Of a stretch of 13,524 bases of DNA, positions 1 through 7,433 are shown piece by piece. Below the pieces are notes generated by a model. It saw only the letters and a list, made by a program, of their open reading frames with translations, did not search any database and was not told where the DNA came from. Made by a program: the position numbers and the translations under genes. The first letter of the stretch is position 1, and each line of letters opens with the position of its first letter. The stretch is taken from assembly GCA_003565575.1 (NCBI GenBank), contig PXBV01000232.1:1-13524 (forward strand), written 5' to 3'. The stretch comes from Psychroflexus sp. (lineage in GTDB: Bacteria; Bacteroidota; Bacteroidia; Flavobacteriales; Flavobacteriaceae).

Positions 1-561
1 ACGGAAAAGATACAAAAAATCATAACCTTGAACCAATTGATATGTGAATTCAGTGAAGCTCATGCCGTCTTTAGACTCTGAGGATAAGCGCTTCTTTACA
101 GAATCTTTGGACATCATGTAATTTACAGTGATGTGTTTTCCTACATCTCTTATAAAGTCCAAAAATGAGAAGTCCTTCATCCAGTCGTAATTATTAACAA
201 GTACAGCAGCGTTTTGATCTTTAGTGTTGAAATCTAGGAATTTAGAAAGCTGTTGCTTCAATGCCTCTTGGTTATGCCTTAAGGTGTCTTCGTCTAGTAG
301 ATTACGCTCTTGGGATTTTCCAGACGGGTCACCAATCATTCCTGTAGCACCTCCAATTAAAGCTACTGGTTTATGCCCAGCAAGTTGAAAATGCCTTAGC
401 ATCATTACACTTACTAAATGGCCAATATGCAAAGAGTCTGCCGTTGGGTCTATGCCTACGTAAGCTGCCCTAGAGGACTCATTAAGGTGCTCTTGCGTGC
501 CTGGCATGACATCGTGTACCATTCCTCTCCAGGTAACTTCTTTTATAAAATCCTTTTCCAT
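1..561 (-). CDS. tyrS: Tyrosine--tRNA ligase, 5' part (cut by window edge)
   Basis: Cytoplasmic class I aminoacyl-tRNA synthetase that charges tRNA-Tyr with tyrosine using ATP. Reading the reverse strand from ATG at 561 gives 187 codons with no stop to the window edge; the family is about 420-430 residues, so roughly the last 55% lies outside. The N-terminal catalytic domain is unmistakable: YVGIDPTADSLHIGHL at about residues 34-49 with the HIGH signature at 45-48, then a GHKPVALIGGATGMIGDPSG block, NNYDW, a GKH..VN.M segment, and FTEFTYQLVQGYDF near the edge. The downstream KMSKS-type loop (KFGKS in this family) and the S4-like RNA-binding domain are not visible. Start: the first residues MEKDFIKEVTWRG match the usual short N-terminal extension, and a promoter-like box lies just upstream. 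Transcribed divergently from the epimerase gene. Identity is near certain; completeness cannot be judged. Confidence 0.96.
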   Translation of the reverse strand, partial: MEKDFIKEVTWRGMVHDVMPGTQEHLNESSRAAYVGIDPTADSLHIGHLVSVMMLRHFQLAGHKPVALIGGATGMIGDPSGKSQERNLLDEDTLRHNQEALKQQLSKFLDFNTKDQNAAVLVNNYDWMKDFSFLDFIRDVGKHITVNYMMSKDSVKKRLSSESKDGMSFTEFTYQLVQGYDFLYLFR

Positions 562-581
562 GTGTCGTTTATGATTTTGCA

Positions 582-610
582 CAAAGATATTATAATGGTA
601 AAATTATCAA
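582..610 (-). promoter_or_regulatory. Bacteroidota-type promoter for tyrS
   Basis: On the minus strand a perfect -7 box TATCTTTG (TAnnTTTG consensus) lies at 589-582, with a TTG -33 element at 610-608 and an 18-base spacer. Transcription would begin near 575, giving a leader of about 14 bases before the tyrS ATG at 561. Box and spacing are read from the sequence; activity is inferred. No matching consensus box was found for the divergent epimerase gene in this 74-base gap. Confidence 0.55.
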
Positions 611-635
611 CTTTCGAAATTCGTATATTTACCAA

Positions 636-1631
636 ATGAATTTACTTACTGGATCCACCGGCTTAGTAGGAGCTCATGTTTTAGCTCAACTCATCTTTAA
701 CAAGAAGAAGACAAGAGCCTTGTATAGAACAGAAGAGAAGCGAGAACAAACTCTCGCTGTGCTTTATAATTACCAAATTTCTAAAGATGAAATTGAAGCT
801 TATGTGGAATGGCAAATTGCTGATATTTTGAATTTACCCCAATTAGAAGAAGCCTTCATAGGAATAAAACATGTTTACCATTGTGCTGGATTTATTAGTA
901 ACAGTCCGTCAGATTACAAAAAAATGCGCAAAATTAATATTGAAGGAGCTAGCAATATGGTGAATCTATCCTTGCACTTTAAAATTCATAAATTCTGCCA
1001 TGTTAGCTCTATTGCTGCTTTAGGAAAACCTTTAAATAGTAAGCACATCACGGAAGATTCTCCATTAGCAGAGGACTCAAAACCGTCTGCTTATGAGATA
1101 AGCAAGTACGGAGCAGAAATGGAAGTTTGGAGAGCATCTCAAGAAGGCTTAGATGTCGTGATTGTTAATCCAGGAATTATTCTTGGAGATGGTTTTTACG
1201 ATTCTGGAAGTGGAGCTTTACTTAACAAATTAAAAAACGGGTTGAAGGTTTACCCTCCCAAAACCACAGCGTTTGTAGGCGTTTATGATGTAGCCAAAAT
1301 CATGATTCTACTTATGGAAAGCCCAGTTAAGAATCAACGTTATATTTTAGCTTCAGAAAACTTATCCTTCAAGCAAGTGGCTACCCATTTCTCACGGCTT
1401 TACAATGTATCAAAACCTCAGCTGAAACTGAAACCTTGGATGCTTTACGTAGCTTGGATTTTTGAAGTTTTGAGGTCCTTTTTAACGCCCTACAAAAGGC
1501 AACTTACGCTAGATGTGATTTCTAGTTTGTTTGAAACGTCTTATTATTCGTCAGAAAAGCTAAAGAATGAATTTGGTTTTGAATTTGAAAAGTTAGAAGA
1601 CTACGCAAAAACTATAAAAGACAGGGCTTAG
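636..1631 (+). CDS. NAD-dependent epimerase/dehydratase family protein (extended SDR)
   Basis: A 331-residue extended short-chain dehydrogenase/reductase, expected to act in the cytoplasm on a nucleotide sugar or a flavonol/steroid-like carbonyl substrate; the substrate cannot be told from sequence. The N-terminal Rossmann motif TGSTGLVG (residues 5-12) binds NAD(P). An acidic D63 follows the second beta strand region, HCAG is at 82-85, and HVSS at 122-125 supplies the catalytic Ser. The catalytic pair is Y153 and K157 in YEISK, followed by VVIVNPGIILG (174-184), typical of dihydroflavonol-reductase-like members. The C-terminal half is the variable substrate domain, with a hydrophobic patch around 267-285. 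The ATG at 636 places the Rossmann motif at the expected distance from the N terminus. It diverges from tyrS, and its stop overlaps the stop of the convergent DUF4296 gene by four bases. Family is certain; specific function unknown. Confidence 0.9.
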   Translation: MNLLTGSTGLVGAHVLAQLIFNKKKTRALYRTEEKREQTLAVLYNYQISKDEIEAYVEWQIADILNLPQLEEAFIGIKHVYHCAGFISNSPSDYKKMRKINIEGASNMVNLSLHFKIHKFCHVSSIAALGKPLNSKHITEDSPLAEDSKPSAYEISKYGAEMEVWRASQEGLDVVIVNPGIILGDGFYDSGSGALLNKLKNGLKVYPPKTTAFVGVYDVAKIMILLMESPVKNQRYILASENLSFKQVATHFSRLYNVSKPQLKLKPWMLYVAWIFEVLRSFLTPYKRQLTLDVISSLFETSYYSSEKLKNEFGFEFEKLEDYAKTIKDRA

Positions 1632-2086
1632 GATTTAGGTTTAATTTTTTCTTTAGTTGATTTTGAAAGTGTGTCTAATTGACTGATGGAATCTGCAATT
1701 TCTTGCTCTCTTTTTTCCTCCTGAGCAATGATGACTTTTGCAATAGAGTCGTAAGCTTTTTCAAGTTTTTCAATGCTATCTTTTACACTTTCGTAAATCT
1801 CAAGATTATCATCATGCTTCATATTATAGTAATATAAGTTTTGTTTAAGTTCATTGCTGTCTAGGTTGTACTTTTTAGACAAAAACTCAAGCATATCTAT
1901 ATCCAGTTCTTGTAGCTTATACCTATCTACTCCTACACTTGCATCCAATAAAACCATGTCATATACAAGACCTTTCATTTCAGACTTAGATAAAAGTTTT
2001 TTAGGCGCCTTTATCTTTTCAATATCTTGGCAACTGAGGAGCACTGTAAAAAAACTAGCTAAATAAATAGATGTTAACCTCTTCAT
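1628..2086 (-). CDS. DUF4296 domain lipoprotein
   Basis: A 152-residue protein of no known function. Residues 1-18 form a signal peptide (two basic residues then a hydrophobic stretch) ending in the lipobox LLSC, so C19 would be lipidated and the protein anchored in a membrane facing the periplasm or cell surface. The central part (about residues 38-90, including GLVYDMVLLDA and FLSKKYNLD) matches my memory of the Bacteroidota DUF4296 family, in which a helical domain is followed by a charged tail. Residues 95-152 are rich in Lys, Glu and Ser and probably form a coiled coil, ending in a low-complexity K/S stretch. Last gene of the operon: its ATG is one base after the pyrC stop, so translational coupling is likely. 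The lipoprotein call is firm; the DUF assignment is from recollection and should be checked with Pfam. Confidence 0.82.
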   Translation of the reverse strand: MKRLTSIYLASFFTVLLSCQDIEKIKAPKKLLSKSEMKGLVYDMVLLDASVGVDRYKLQELDIDMLEFLSKKYNLDSNELKQNLYYYNMKHDDNLEIYESVKDSIEKLEKAYDSIAKVIIAQEEKREQEIADSISQLDTLSKSTKEKIKPKS

Positions 2087-2087
2087 C

Positions 2088-3428
2088 TTATCTATCGAAT
2101 TTTATGCGTTCTCCATGAAGACCTTCAAAAAACTTAAAATTCTCATAGACTAAATGGCCATTAACAAAGGTATGAGTTACTCTGGATTTGAAAGTTGTAC
2201 CTTCAAATGGAGACCAACCACATTTATAAAAAATATTGCTTGAATTTACAGTCCACGGCGACTGAGTGTCTACCAAAACTATATCTGCTTTGTAGCCTTC
2301 CTTTATAAACCCTCTTTTTTCAACATCAAATAATATCGCTGGATTGTGGCACATTTTTTCCACAATTTTTTCTAAGCTTAATTTTCCTTGATGGTAAAAC
2401 TCCAGCATGGCTGGCAAAGCGTGCTGTACCAGTGGACCACCACTTGGTGCTTTTGTGTAATTGTTGTTTTTTTCTTCTAAGGTATGAGGAGCGTGGTCTG
2501 TAGCAACAACATCTAGGAGGTTGTTGTTCAAAGCTTTTAATAGTTCGGTTTTATCATGTTCTGTTTTTACTGCAGGATTCCACTTGATGTGCGTGCCTTT
2601 TTTCTCATAATCTCGCTCGTCAAACCACAAATGATGGATGCAGACCTCTGCCGTAATTTTTTTGTCTTTTAGAGGAACTGTATTTGAAAAAAGTGAAAGT
2701 TCTTTTGCTGTTGAAAGGTGAAATACATGAAGCCTTGCATCAGTTTTTTGAGCAAGAGCAACTGCTCTAGAGGATGATAAATAGCAAGCTTCTTCACTTC
2801 TGATTTTGGGATGAAGATGAATGGGTATATCTTCTCCGTAAGTTTTGATATGGGTTTCAAGATTATTTTTGATGGTGTTTTCATCTTCGCAATGGGTTGC
2901 AATGACCAAGGGAGAATGTTTAAAAATTTCTTCCAAAACCTTTTCATCGTCTACTAGCATATTTCCTGTAGAAGAACCTAAAAATAATTTGAGAGCAGCA
3001 GTGGTTTTTGGATTGACTTTTTTTATTTCTTCTAAATTATCATTAGTTCCACCAAACATAAATGAGTAGTTGGCAAAAGAATTATCCTTAGCCATTGCAA
3101 ACTTTTCTTCTAGTTTTTTTATGGTGGTGGTTTGAGGATTGGTGTTGGGCATCTCAAAATAGGAAGTGATTCCTCCAGCCACTGCAGCTTTAGATCCTGT
3201 AAGAATAGTCTCTTTATGAGTTAAGCCTGGTTCTCTAAAGTGAACTTGGTCATCTATCACACCTGGCATGAGGTATTTACCGTCTCCTTCTATAATTTTT
3301 GTTGAGCTGTTTTTTGCACTTATAGACTTTGAAATTTCTTCTATGTAGCCGTTTTTTATGTGAAGATCACCTTCAAATAACTCATTTTCATTAATGATTT
3401 TTACGTTCTTGATCAGATATTCTTTCAT
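2088..3428 (-). CDS. pyrC: Dihydroorotase
   Basis: Amidohydrolase of 446 residues catalysing the third step of pyrimidine synthesis, cyclising N-carbamoyl-L-aspartate to dihydroorotate in the cytoplasm. Visible active-site elements in order: PGVIDDQVHFREPG (55-68), MPNTNP (93-98), the presumed carbamylated lysine K147 in ALKLFLGSSTGNM, metal ligands H179 (THCEDE) and H237 (HVFHLST), then TDHAPH (310-315) with catalytic D311. The C-terminal beta domain closes with ADIVLVD and FVNGHLVYE. Odd point: the usual HxH metal pair reads QxH here (Q61, H63). I recall the same DDQVHFR form in other Bacteroidota dihydroorotases, so it is probably a lineage variant and not a dead enzyme. The gene starts three bases after the stop of the upstream GT2 gene and is followed after one base by DUF4296: one operon. 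An allantoinase or hydantoinase role is less likely given length and motifs. Confidence 0.92.
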   Translation of the reverse strand: MKEYLIKNVKIINENELFEGDLHIKNGYIEEISKSISAKNSSTKIIEGDGKYLMPGVIDDQVHFREPGLTHKETILTGSKAAVAGGITSYFEMPNTNPQTTTIKKLEEKFAMAKDNSFANYSFMFGGTNDNLEEIKKVNPKTTAALKLFLGSSTGNMLVDDEKVLEEIFKHSPLVIATHCEDENTIKNNLETHIKTYGEDIPIHLHPKIRSEEACYLSSSRAVALAQKTDARLHVFHLSTAKELSLFSNTVPLKDKKITAEVCIHHLWFDERDYEKKGTHIKWNPAVKTEHDKTELLKALNNNLLDVVATDHAPHTLEEKNNNYTKAPSGGPLVQHALPAMLEFYHQGKLSLEKIVEKMCHNPAILFDVEKRGFIKEGYKADIVLVDTQSPWTVNSSNIFYKCGWSPFEGTTFKSRVTHTFVNGHLVYENFKFFEGLHGERIKFDR

Positions 3429-3431
3429 TGC

Positions 3432-4157
3432 TTAAATTTTACCAAATAGACTTTTAAGTTTCAAACTTATTACGCCAAATACGGCTTCTTTAATGATGCC
3501 ACTGTTCATTTTTGACTTTCCTCTTACTCGATTTGTAAATATAACCGGCGTTTCATGAATCTTAAAACCTTGAATATAAGCTTTAAATTTCATTTCAATT
3601 TGAAAGGCATAGCCTACAAATTTAATTTTATCAAGGTTGATACTTTCCAAAACCTTTCTTCTATAGCACACAAAGCCCGCTGTAGTATCATTTATAGGCA
3701 TTCTAGTGATGGTTTTGACGTATTTTGACGCTAACCAAGATAATAATACACGCTTCATCGGCCAATTGATCACATTTACTCCAGAAACATATCGAGAACC
3801 TATACACATATCATAATCTTTCTTCAAACAGGAGTTGTATAGTCGAATCAGGTCATTAGGATTATGAGAAAAGTCTGCATCCATTTCAAATATAAACTCG
3901 TAAGAGCGATCTAGAGCCCATTTAAATCCATGGATATAAGCCTTACCAAGTCCGCTCTTCTCTTTTCTAATCTCTAAATGTAACTTTCCTTTGAACTCTT
4001 CTTGCAATCTCTGGACCAGTTCCCAAGTAAGATCTGGAGATGAATCATCTACAACTAAAATCTCAAAATCGACTGGTTGAGCAAAAATATTTCTAATAAG
4101 CTTTTCAATATTTTCGACCTCGTTGTAAGTAGGAATGATGACTAGTTTTAAAGGCAT
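3432..4157 (-). CDS. Polyprenol-phosphate mannosyltransferase-like glycosyltransferase (GT2, DPM1-like)
   Basis: Cytoplasmic-face glycosyltransferase of family GT2, expected to move a hexose (mannose or glucose) from a nucleotide sugar to polyprenyl phosphate, making a lipid-linked donor for glycosylation on the far side of the membrane. From the ATG at 4157 it is 241 residues, the size of soluble DPM1-type enzymes, without the C-terminal membrane helices of GtrB-type proteins. Motifs: VIIPTYNE at the N terminus, VVDDSSPD near residue 36, the metal-binding DAD in FEMDADFSHNP near 93-95, GSRY near 120, NDTTAGFVCYRR near 156-167, and the RVRGKSKM loop near 210. A TTG one codon upstream (4160) could also start the protein, but the ATG fits family N termini better. 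First gene of the GT2-pyrC-DUF4296 operon, three bases before pyrC. Exact sugar is not determinable. Confidence 0.88.
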   Translation of the reverse strand: MPLKLVIIPTYNEVENIEKLIRNIFAQPVDFEILVVDDSSPDLTWELVQRLQEEFKGKLHLEIRKEKSGLGKAYIHGFKWALDRSYEFIFEMDADFSHNPNDLIRLYNSCLKKDYDMCIGSRYVSGVNVINWPMKRVLLSWLASKYVKTITRMPINDTTAGFVCYRRKVLESINLDKIKFVGYAFQIEMKFKAYIQGFKIHETPVIFTNRVRGKSKMNSGIIKEAVFGVISLKLKSLFGKI

Positions 4158-4179
4158 CAATTTGATATAGAGTTAACCG

Positions 4180-4187
4180 CAAATATA
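4180..4187 (-). promoter_or_regulatory. -7 box for the GT2-pyrC-DUF4296 operon
   Basis: The minus strand reads TATATTTG at 4187-4180, a full TAnnTTTG match about 22 bases before the ATG at 4157, putting the start of transcription near 4173. No clear TTG -33 element lies at standard distance, so this rests on one box only. Confidence 0.4.
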
Positions 4188-4229
4188 TATTTTACCTATT
4201 AAAATCATCTATAAAATTTCATTTTAATT

Positions 4230-4237
4230 TACATTTG
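4230..4237 (+). promoter_or_regulatory. -7 box for DUF4271-hemD
   Basis: TACATTTG at 4230-4237 matches TAnnTTTG exactly. Transcription would start near 4242-4244, downstream of the TTG at 4235. This argues that the DUF4271 protein begins at the in-frame GTG at 4253 and not at that TTG. No good -33 TTG is seen at the usual distance. Confidence 0.4.
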
Positions 4238-4252
4238 CTTCAAATTAACAAT

Positions 4253-4903
4253 GTGTTTTCAGAACTTAGGCATGCTCATCATCACCATTGGGTAATCGGA
4301 ATAACGCTTTTTATACTTTTATTGTTGGTGATTGCTAAATGGAATAAAGTCAATTATATCCAACATTTTGGTGCTTCTCTTTTTTCTAATTTATATTTTA
4401 CTGCTAAATTTTCAGAAAAACGAAGAATTGATTTGCCAGAAGTAACCTTATTTATTGCAAGTTTATTGGCACTAGCACTTTTTCTTTATGTTGTTTTTAT
4501 ACAAGGAGTTTTTGATGTATTTGCTTACTTAAGGCTTTCATTATTAGTCCTTGTCATACTCTTAGGAAAGTATTTTATTGAAAAAATAATTGGTGATGTA
4601 TTTGAGCTTCATCAACTTCTCAATAAATATTTATTCTTCAAGCAAGGTGTGTTATCCTGGCTAAGTCTGTTTGTGCTTTTTCCTGTGGCCTTACTTATCT
4701 ATTTTCAACACCTGTATAGCAGTTCACTTTTATTAGGAGTTGTTGTCTTTTGTGCCCTTATATATACAATAAAGCTAACTTCTTTTTTCGGTATTTATCA
4801 AAAGCCTATTTTGGCATATTGGTTTTATTTTATTTTGTACCTTTGCGCTTTTGAAATTGCACCCTATTTAATTCTTTTTAAAGTTATTAAATCTATTGAT
4901 TGA
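4253..4903 (+). CDS. DUF4271 domain integral membrane protein
   Basis: A 216-residue polytopic membrane protein of unknown function, assigned to DUF4271 from its size, topology and position before hemD, as I recall from flavobacterial genomes. About six hydrophobic segments are visible: one right after the N terminus (starting WVIGITLF), two close together in the stretch from VTLFIASLL to LLGKYFIE, then GVLSWLSLFVLFPVALLIYF, SSSLLLGVVVFCALIYTIKL and a final one around AYWFYFILYLCAFEIAPYLIL. Charged loops are short. The N terminus carries an unusual HAHHHHW run just before the first membrane helix. Start is uncertain: GTG at 4253 is preferred because the TTG at 4235 lies inside a promoter-like box and family members have short N termini; the TTG start would add six residues. 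hemD follows 25 bases downstream and is probably cotranscribed. Confidence 0.78.
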   Translation: MFSELRHAHHHHWVIGITLFILLLLVIAKWNKVNYIQHFGASLFSNLYFTAKFSEKRRIDLPEVTLFIASLLALALFLYVVFIQGVFDVFAYLRLSLLVLVILLGKYFIEKIIGDVFELHQLLNKYLFFKQGVLSWLSLFVLFPVALLIYFQHLYSSSLLLGVVVFCALIYTIKLTSFFGIYQKPILAYWFYFILYLCAFEIAPYLILFKVIKSID

Positions 4904-4928
4904 GTAAGTGCGAGAAAAACTAAACTCT

Positions 4929-5666
4929 ATGAAAGTGAAAAACATTCTTGTTTCACAACCAAAGCCAAATGTTGAACATTCACCTTATTCTGAACTTGAA
5001 GAAAAGCTTAAAGTCAAAATTGATTTTATCCCATTCATTCATGTGGAAGCTGTAGATTCTAAGCAAATTCGATTACAAAAAATAGATATTACCAAATTTT
5101 CTGCTATTATTTTGACAAGTAGAAATGCTGTAGATCATTTCTTCAGAATTGCAGATGAGATGAGGTATAAAATTCCAGACACATTAAAATATTTCTGTTT
5201 AAGCGAAGCTGTTGCTTACTATTTACAGAAGTATGTGGTTTATAGGAAGCGAAAAATATACGTGGGGAAAAAGACGTTTCAGGAATTAGAAGCAAGTATT
5301 AAAAAGCATAAAGATGAAAAATTTTTGCTGCCATCTTCAGACATGCTCAAACCGATTATCCCAAAACAATTAGATAAACTTGGAATCAACTGGACTAGAG
5401 GGATTTTTTATAAAACTGTAGTAAGTGATTTATCACACCTTAGAGAGGTGTCTTATGATGTTGTTGTGTTTTTTAGCCCTAGTGGAATCAAATCTTTGTA
5501 TGAAAACTTTCCAGACTTTGAGCAAAACAACACACGGATTGCTGCTTTTGGCAATTCCACTATAAAAGCTGCTGAAGAAAAAGGTCTAAAAGTACAAATA
5601 CAAGCCCCTACGCCAGAAACCCCATCTATGACGATGGCTCTAGAAAATTACATTAAGCAGAATTAA
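4929..5666 (+). CDS. hemD: Uroporphyrinogen-III synthase
   Basis: Cytoplasmic enzyme that closes hydroxymethylbilane to uroporphyrinogen III with inversion of ring D, in heme and siroheme synthesis. The family is poorly conserved, but the paired-domain pattern is clear: an N-terminal ILVSQPKPNVEHSPY strand-turn, AIILTSRNAVDHFF near residues 58-71, then in the second half VVVFFSPSGIKSLYENFP and RIAAFGNSTIKAAEEKGL followed by APTPETPSM near the C terminus, which corresponds to the conserved end block of HemD. From ATG 4929 it is 245 residues, normal for the family. A GTG at 4908 would add seven residues (MREKLNS), but MKVKNILVSQP agrees better with related N termini. Second gene after DUF4271; the other heme genes are not nearby. 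A strong terminator follows 19 bases after the stop. Confidence 0.88.
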   Translation: MKVKNILVSQPKPNVEHSPYSELEEKLKVKIDFIPFIHVEAVDSKQIRLQKIDITKFSAIILTSRNAVDHFFRIADEMRYKIPDTLKYFCLSEAVAYYLQKYVVYRKRKIYVGKKTFQELEASIKKHKDEKFLLPSSDMLKPIIPKQLDKLGINWTRGIFYKTVVSDLSHLREVSYDVVVFFSPSGIKSLYENFPDFEQNNTRIAAFGNSTIKAAEEKGLKVQIQAPTPETPSMTMALENYIKQN

Positions 5667-5684
5667 CTGTTTCAGTTATAAATT

Positions 5685-5723
5685 AAAAAGCCGTTTAAGA
5701 TCAAATCTTAAGCGGCTTTTTTT
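5685..5723. terminator. Bidirectional intrinsic terminator between hemD and pckA
   Basis: A 17-base arm at 5685-5701 pairs with 5705-5721 around a three-base CAA loop, with only one G-T wobble, and runs into seven T's (5717-5723). The A-run opening the left arm supplies a T-tract for the opposite strand, so it can end both hemD (+) and pckA (-), whose stop lies at 5750. Confidence 0.9.
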
Positions 5724-5749
5724 GTGACTAAAAATGATCCTCAATGGTT

Positions 5750-7366
5750 TTAAAAGCCATAGCGCTGTGGGCCACCACGTCTAATTTCTTCTGAAGCAGA
5801 AGACTCAAATTTCTGGAAATTCTCTCTAAATGCATTTGACAGCTTGAATGCCATTTTGTAATAAGCATCATCATCATCCCATGTTTTTCTTGGGCTTAGG
5901 ACTTCGGTTGGTACACCTGGGCAAGTTCTAGGTTGTGCAACGCCAAAAACAGAATGTATATGGTATTCATCATAATTATAAAGACCTAAATCACCGCTTA
6001 AAGCTGCATTGATCATTGCTCTTGTGTATTTTAGCTTTATACGTTTTCCCACTCCATACGGACCACCAGACCAGCCTGTATTCACTAACCATACATTTAC
6101 ACCAGCCTCTTTCATTTTTTTGCTTAACATATCTGCATATCTTGTAGGATGTAATGGCATAAAGGGTGCTCCAAAACAAGCAGAAAAACTTGGTACTGGT
6201 TCCACCACCCCAGCTTCCGTACCTGCTACTTTTGCTGTATATCCAGATATAAAGTGATAAGCTGCTTGGGCTGGAGTTAATTTTGATATAGGAGGTAATA
6301 CACCAAAGGCATCTGCTGTTAAAAAGAAAATATTTTTCGGGTTTTTACCAATGGAGGGCTGCTGTATATTATCGATATGGTAGATAGGATAACTAACCCG
6401 TGTATTTTGTGTAATGGACGTATCCTCAAAATCAACTTTCCCGCTTTCATTCACCACAACATTTTCTAGAATAGCTCCTTTTTTGATTGCTCTAAAGATG
6501 TCTGGCTCTTGTTCTTCAGATAAATTTATGACTTTGGCATAGCATCCACCTTCAAAATTAAAAACAGTATTTTCATTGGTCCAACCGTGCTCATCATCAC
6601 CAATTAGCTGTCTATTGGGGTCTGCAGAAAGCGTAGTTTTACCAGTACCAGAAAGGCCAAAGAAAATAGCAGTATCTCCCTCATTACCTACATTGGCAGA
6701 ACAGTGCATGGGCAGGGTGTTTTTCATAACAGGAAGAATGAAATTTAGAGCAGAAAAAATGCCTTTTTTTATTTCACCCGTATATCCTGTACCACCTATC
6801 AATGCAATCTTACGCGTAAAATTCAGAATAGCAAAATTGTGAGCTCGAGTTCCGTCTTCCTCGGGGTTTGCCATAAATCCTGGCGCATTGATAACTGTCC
6901 ACTCCGGATTGAAATCTTGAAGCTCTTCATCTGTAGGCCTTAAAAACATATTGTAGGCAAACATATTACTCCATGGATACTCATTGATGTGCCTAATGTT
7001 TAGTTTATAATTCTCATCTGCACATGCATAAGCATCTCTTACAAAAAGCTCTTTATCGTTCAGATAATTGATAACTTTATCATATAGTTTATCAAATTGT
7101 TGAGGTTCAAAAGCTAAGTTGATGTTACTCCACCAAATTTCATCCTTGGTAATTTCATCTTTTACAATAAACCTATCCATAGGAGAGCGTCCAGTAAACT
7201 CCCCAGTGTTTACCGCTAATGCGCCAGAATCTACTTCAACACCTTGATTTTTTTCTAAAGTAAGCTTGTGAAGTTGGTCTGGTGTAAGTTGATAGTGTAC
7301 GTGTTTGGAGGTAAGGCCATAATTTTCTAACTCAATCGTTTTAGTTGTGTTTTGATTGTAGCTCAT
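5750..7366 (-). CDS. pckA: Phosphoenolpyruvate carboxykinase (ATP)
   Basis: Cytoplasmic enzyme converting oxaloacetate and ATP to phosphoenolpyruvate, CO2 and ADP, the entry step of gluconeogenesis; in some bacteria it runs in reverse to fix CO2. From ATG 7366 it is 538 residues, the normal length for the ATP-dependent type. Visible elements: TGEFTGRSPMDRF with substrate-binding R60, YTGEIKKG near 195-202, MHCSAN with metal ligand H221, the P-loop GLSGTGKTT (237-245), the second metal site GDDEHGW (256-262), NTRVSYPIYH with R323, then LTADAFGVLPP. The ATP-type P-loop rules out the GTP enzyme. An in-frame ATG ten codons upstream (7396) is rejected: it lies inside a -7 box and the extra residues look non-coding. 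Monocistronic: it has its own upstream box and shares the terminator with hemD. Confidence 0.97.
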   Translation of the reverse strand: MSYNQNTTKTIELENYGLTSKHVHYQLTPDQLHKLTLEKNQGVEVDSGALAVNTGEFTGRSPMDRFIVKDEITKDEIWWSNINLAFEPQQFDKLYDKVINYLNDKELFVRDAYACADENYKLNIRHINEYPWSNMFAYNMFLRPTDEELQDFNPEWTVINAPGFMANPEEDGTRAHNFAILNFTRKIALIGGTGYTGEIKKGIFSALNFILPVMKNTLPMHCSANVGNEGDTAIFFGLSGTGKTTLSADPNRQLIGDDEHGWTNENTVFNFEGGCYAKVINLSEEQEPDIFRAIKKGAILENVVVNESGKVDFEDTSITQNTRVSYPIYHIDNIQQPSIGKNPKNIFFLTADAFGVLPPISKLTPAQAAYHFISGYTAKVAGTEAGVVEPVPSFSACFGAPFMPLHPTRYADMLSKKMKEAGVNVWLVNTGWSGGPYGVGKRIKLKYTRAMINAALSGDLGLYNYDEYHIHSVFGVAQPRTCPGVPTEVLSPRKTWDDDDAYYKMAFKLSNAFRENFQKFESSASEEIRRGGPQRYGF

Positions 7367-7393
7367 AATGTGTTGTGTTGTTATTATGGCATA

Positions 7394-7401
7394 CAAATTT
7401 A
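7394..7401 (-). promoter_or_regulatory. -7 box for pckA
   Basis: The minus strand reads TAAATTTG at 7401-7394, an exact TAnnTTTG match, giving a start near 7387 and a leader of about 21 bases to ATG 7366. The longer reading frame from 7396 would begin within this box. No convincing -33 TTG is present. Confidence 0.42.
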
Positions 7402-7433
7402 AGAGGTTTATCGTGATATCTACCTATTCAGAT

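Noticed and set aside
623..630. TATATTTA as a -7 box for the epimerase gene
   Set aside because: It lacks the final G of the consensus and sits so close to the ATG (636) that transcription would begin at or after the start codon.
418..639. Plus-strand frame of 73 codons before the epimerase
   Set aside because: It lies antisense to tyrS, whose protein is unmistakable, and has no recognisable domain.
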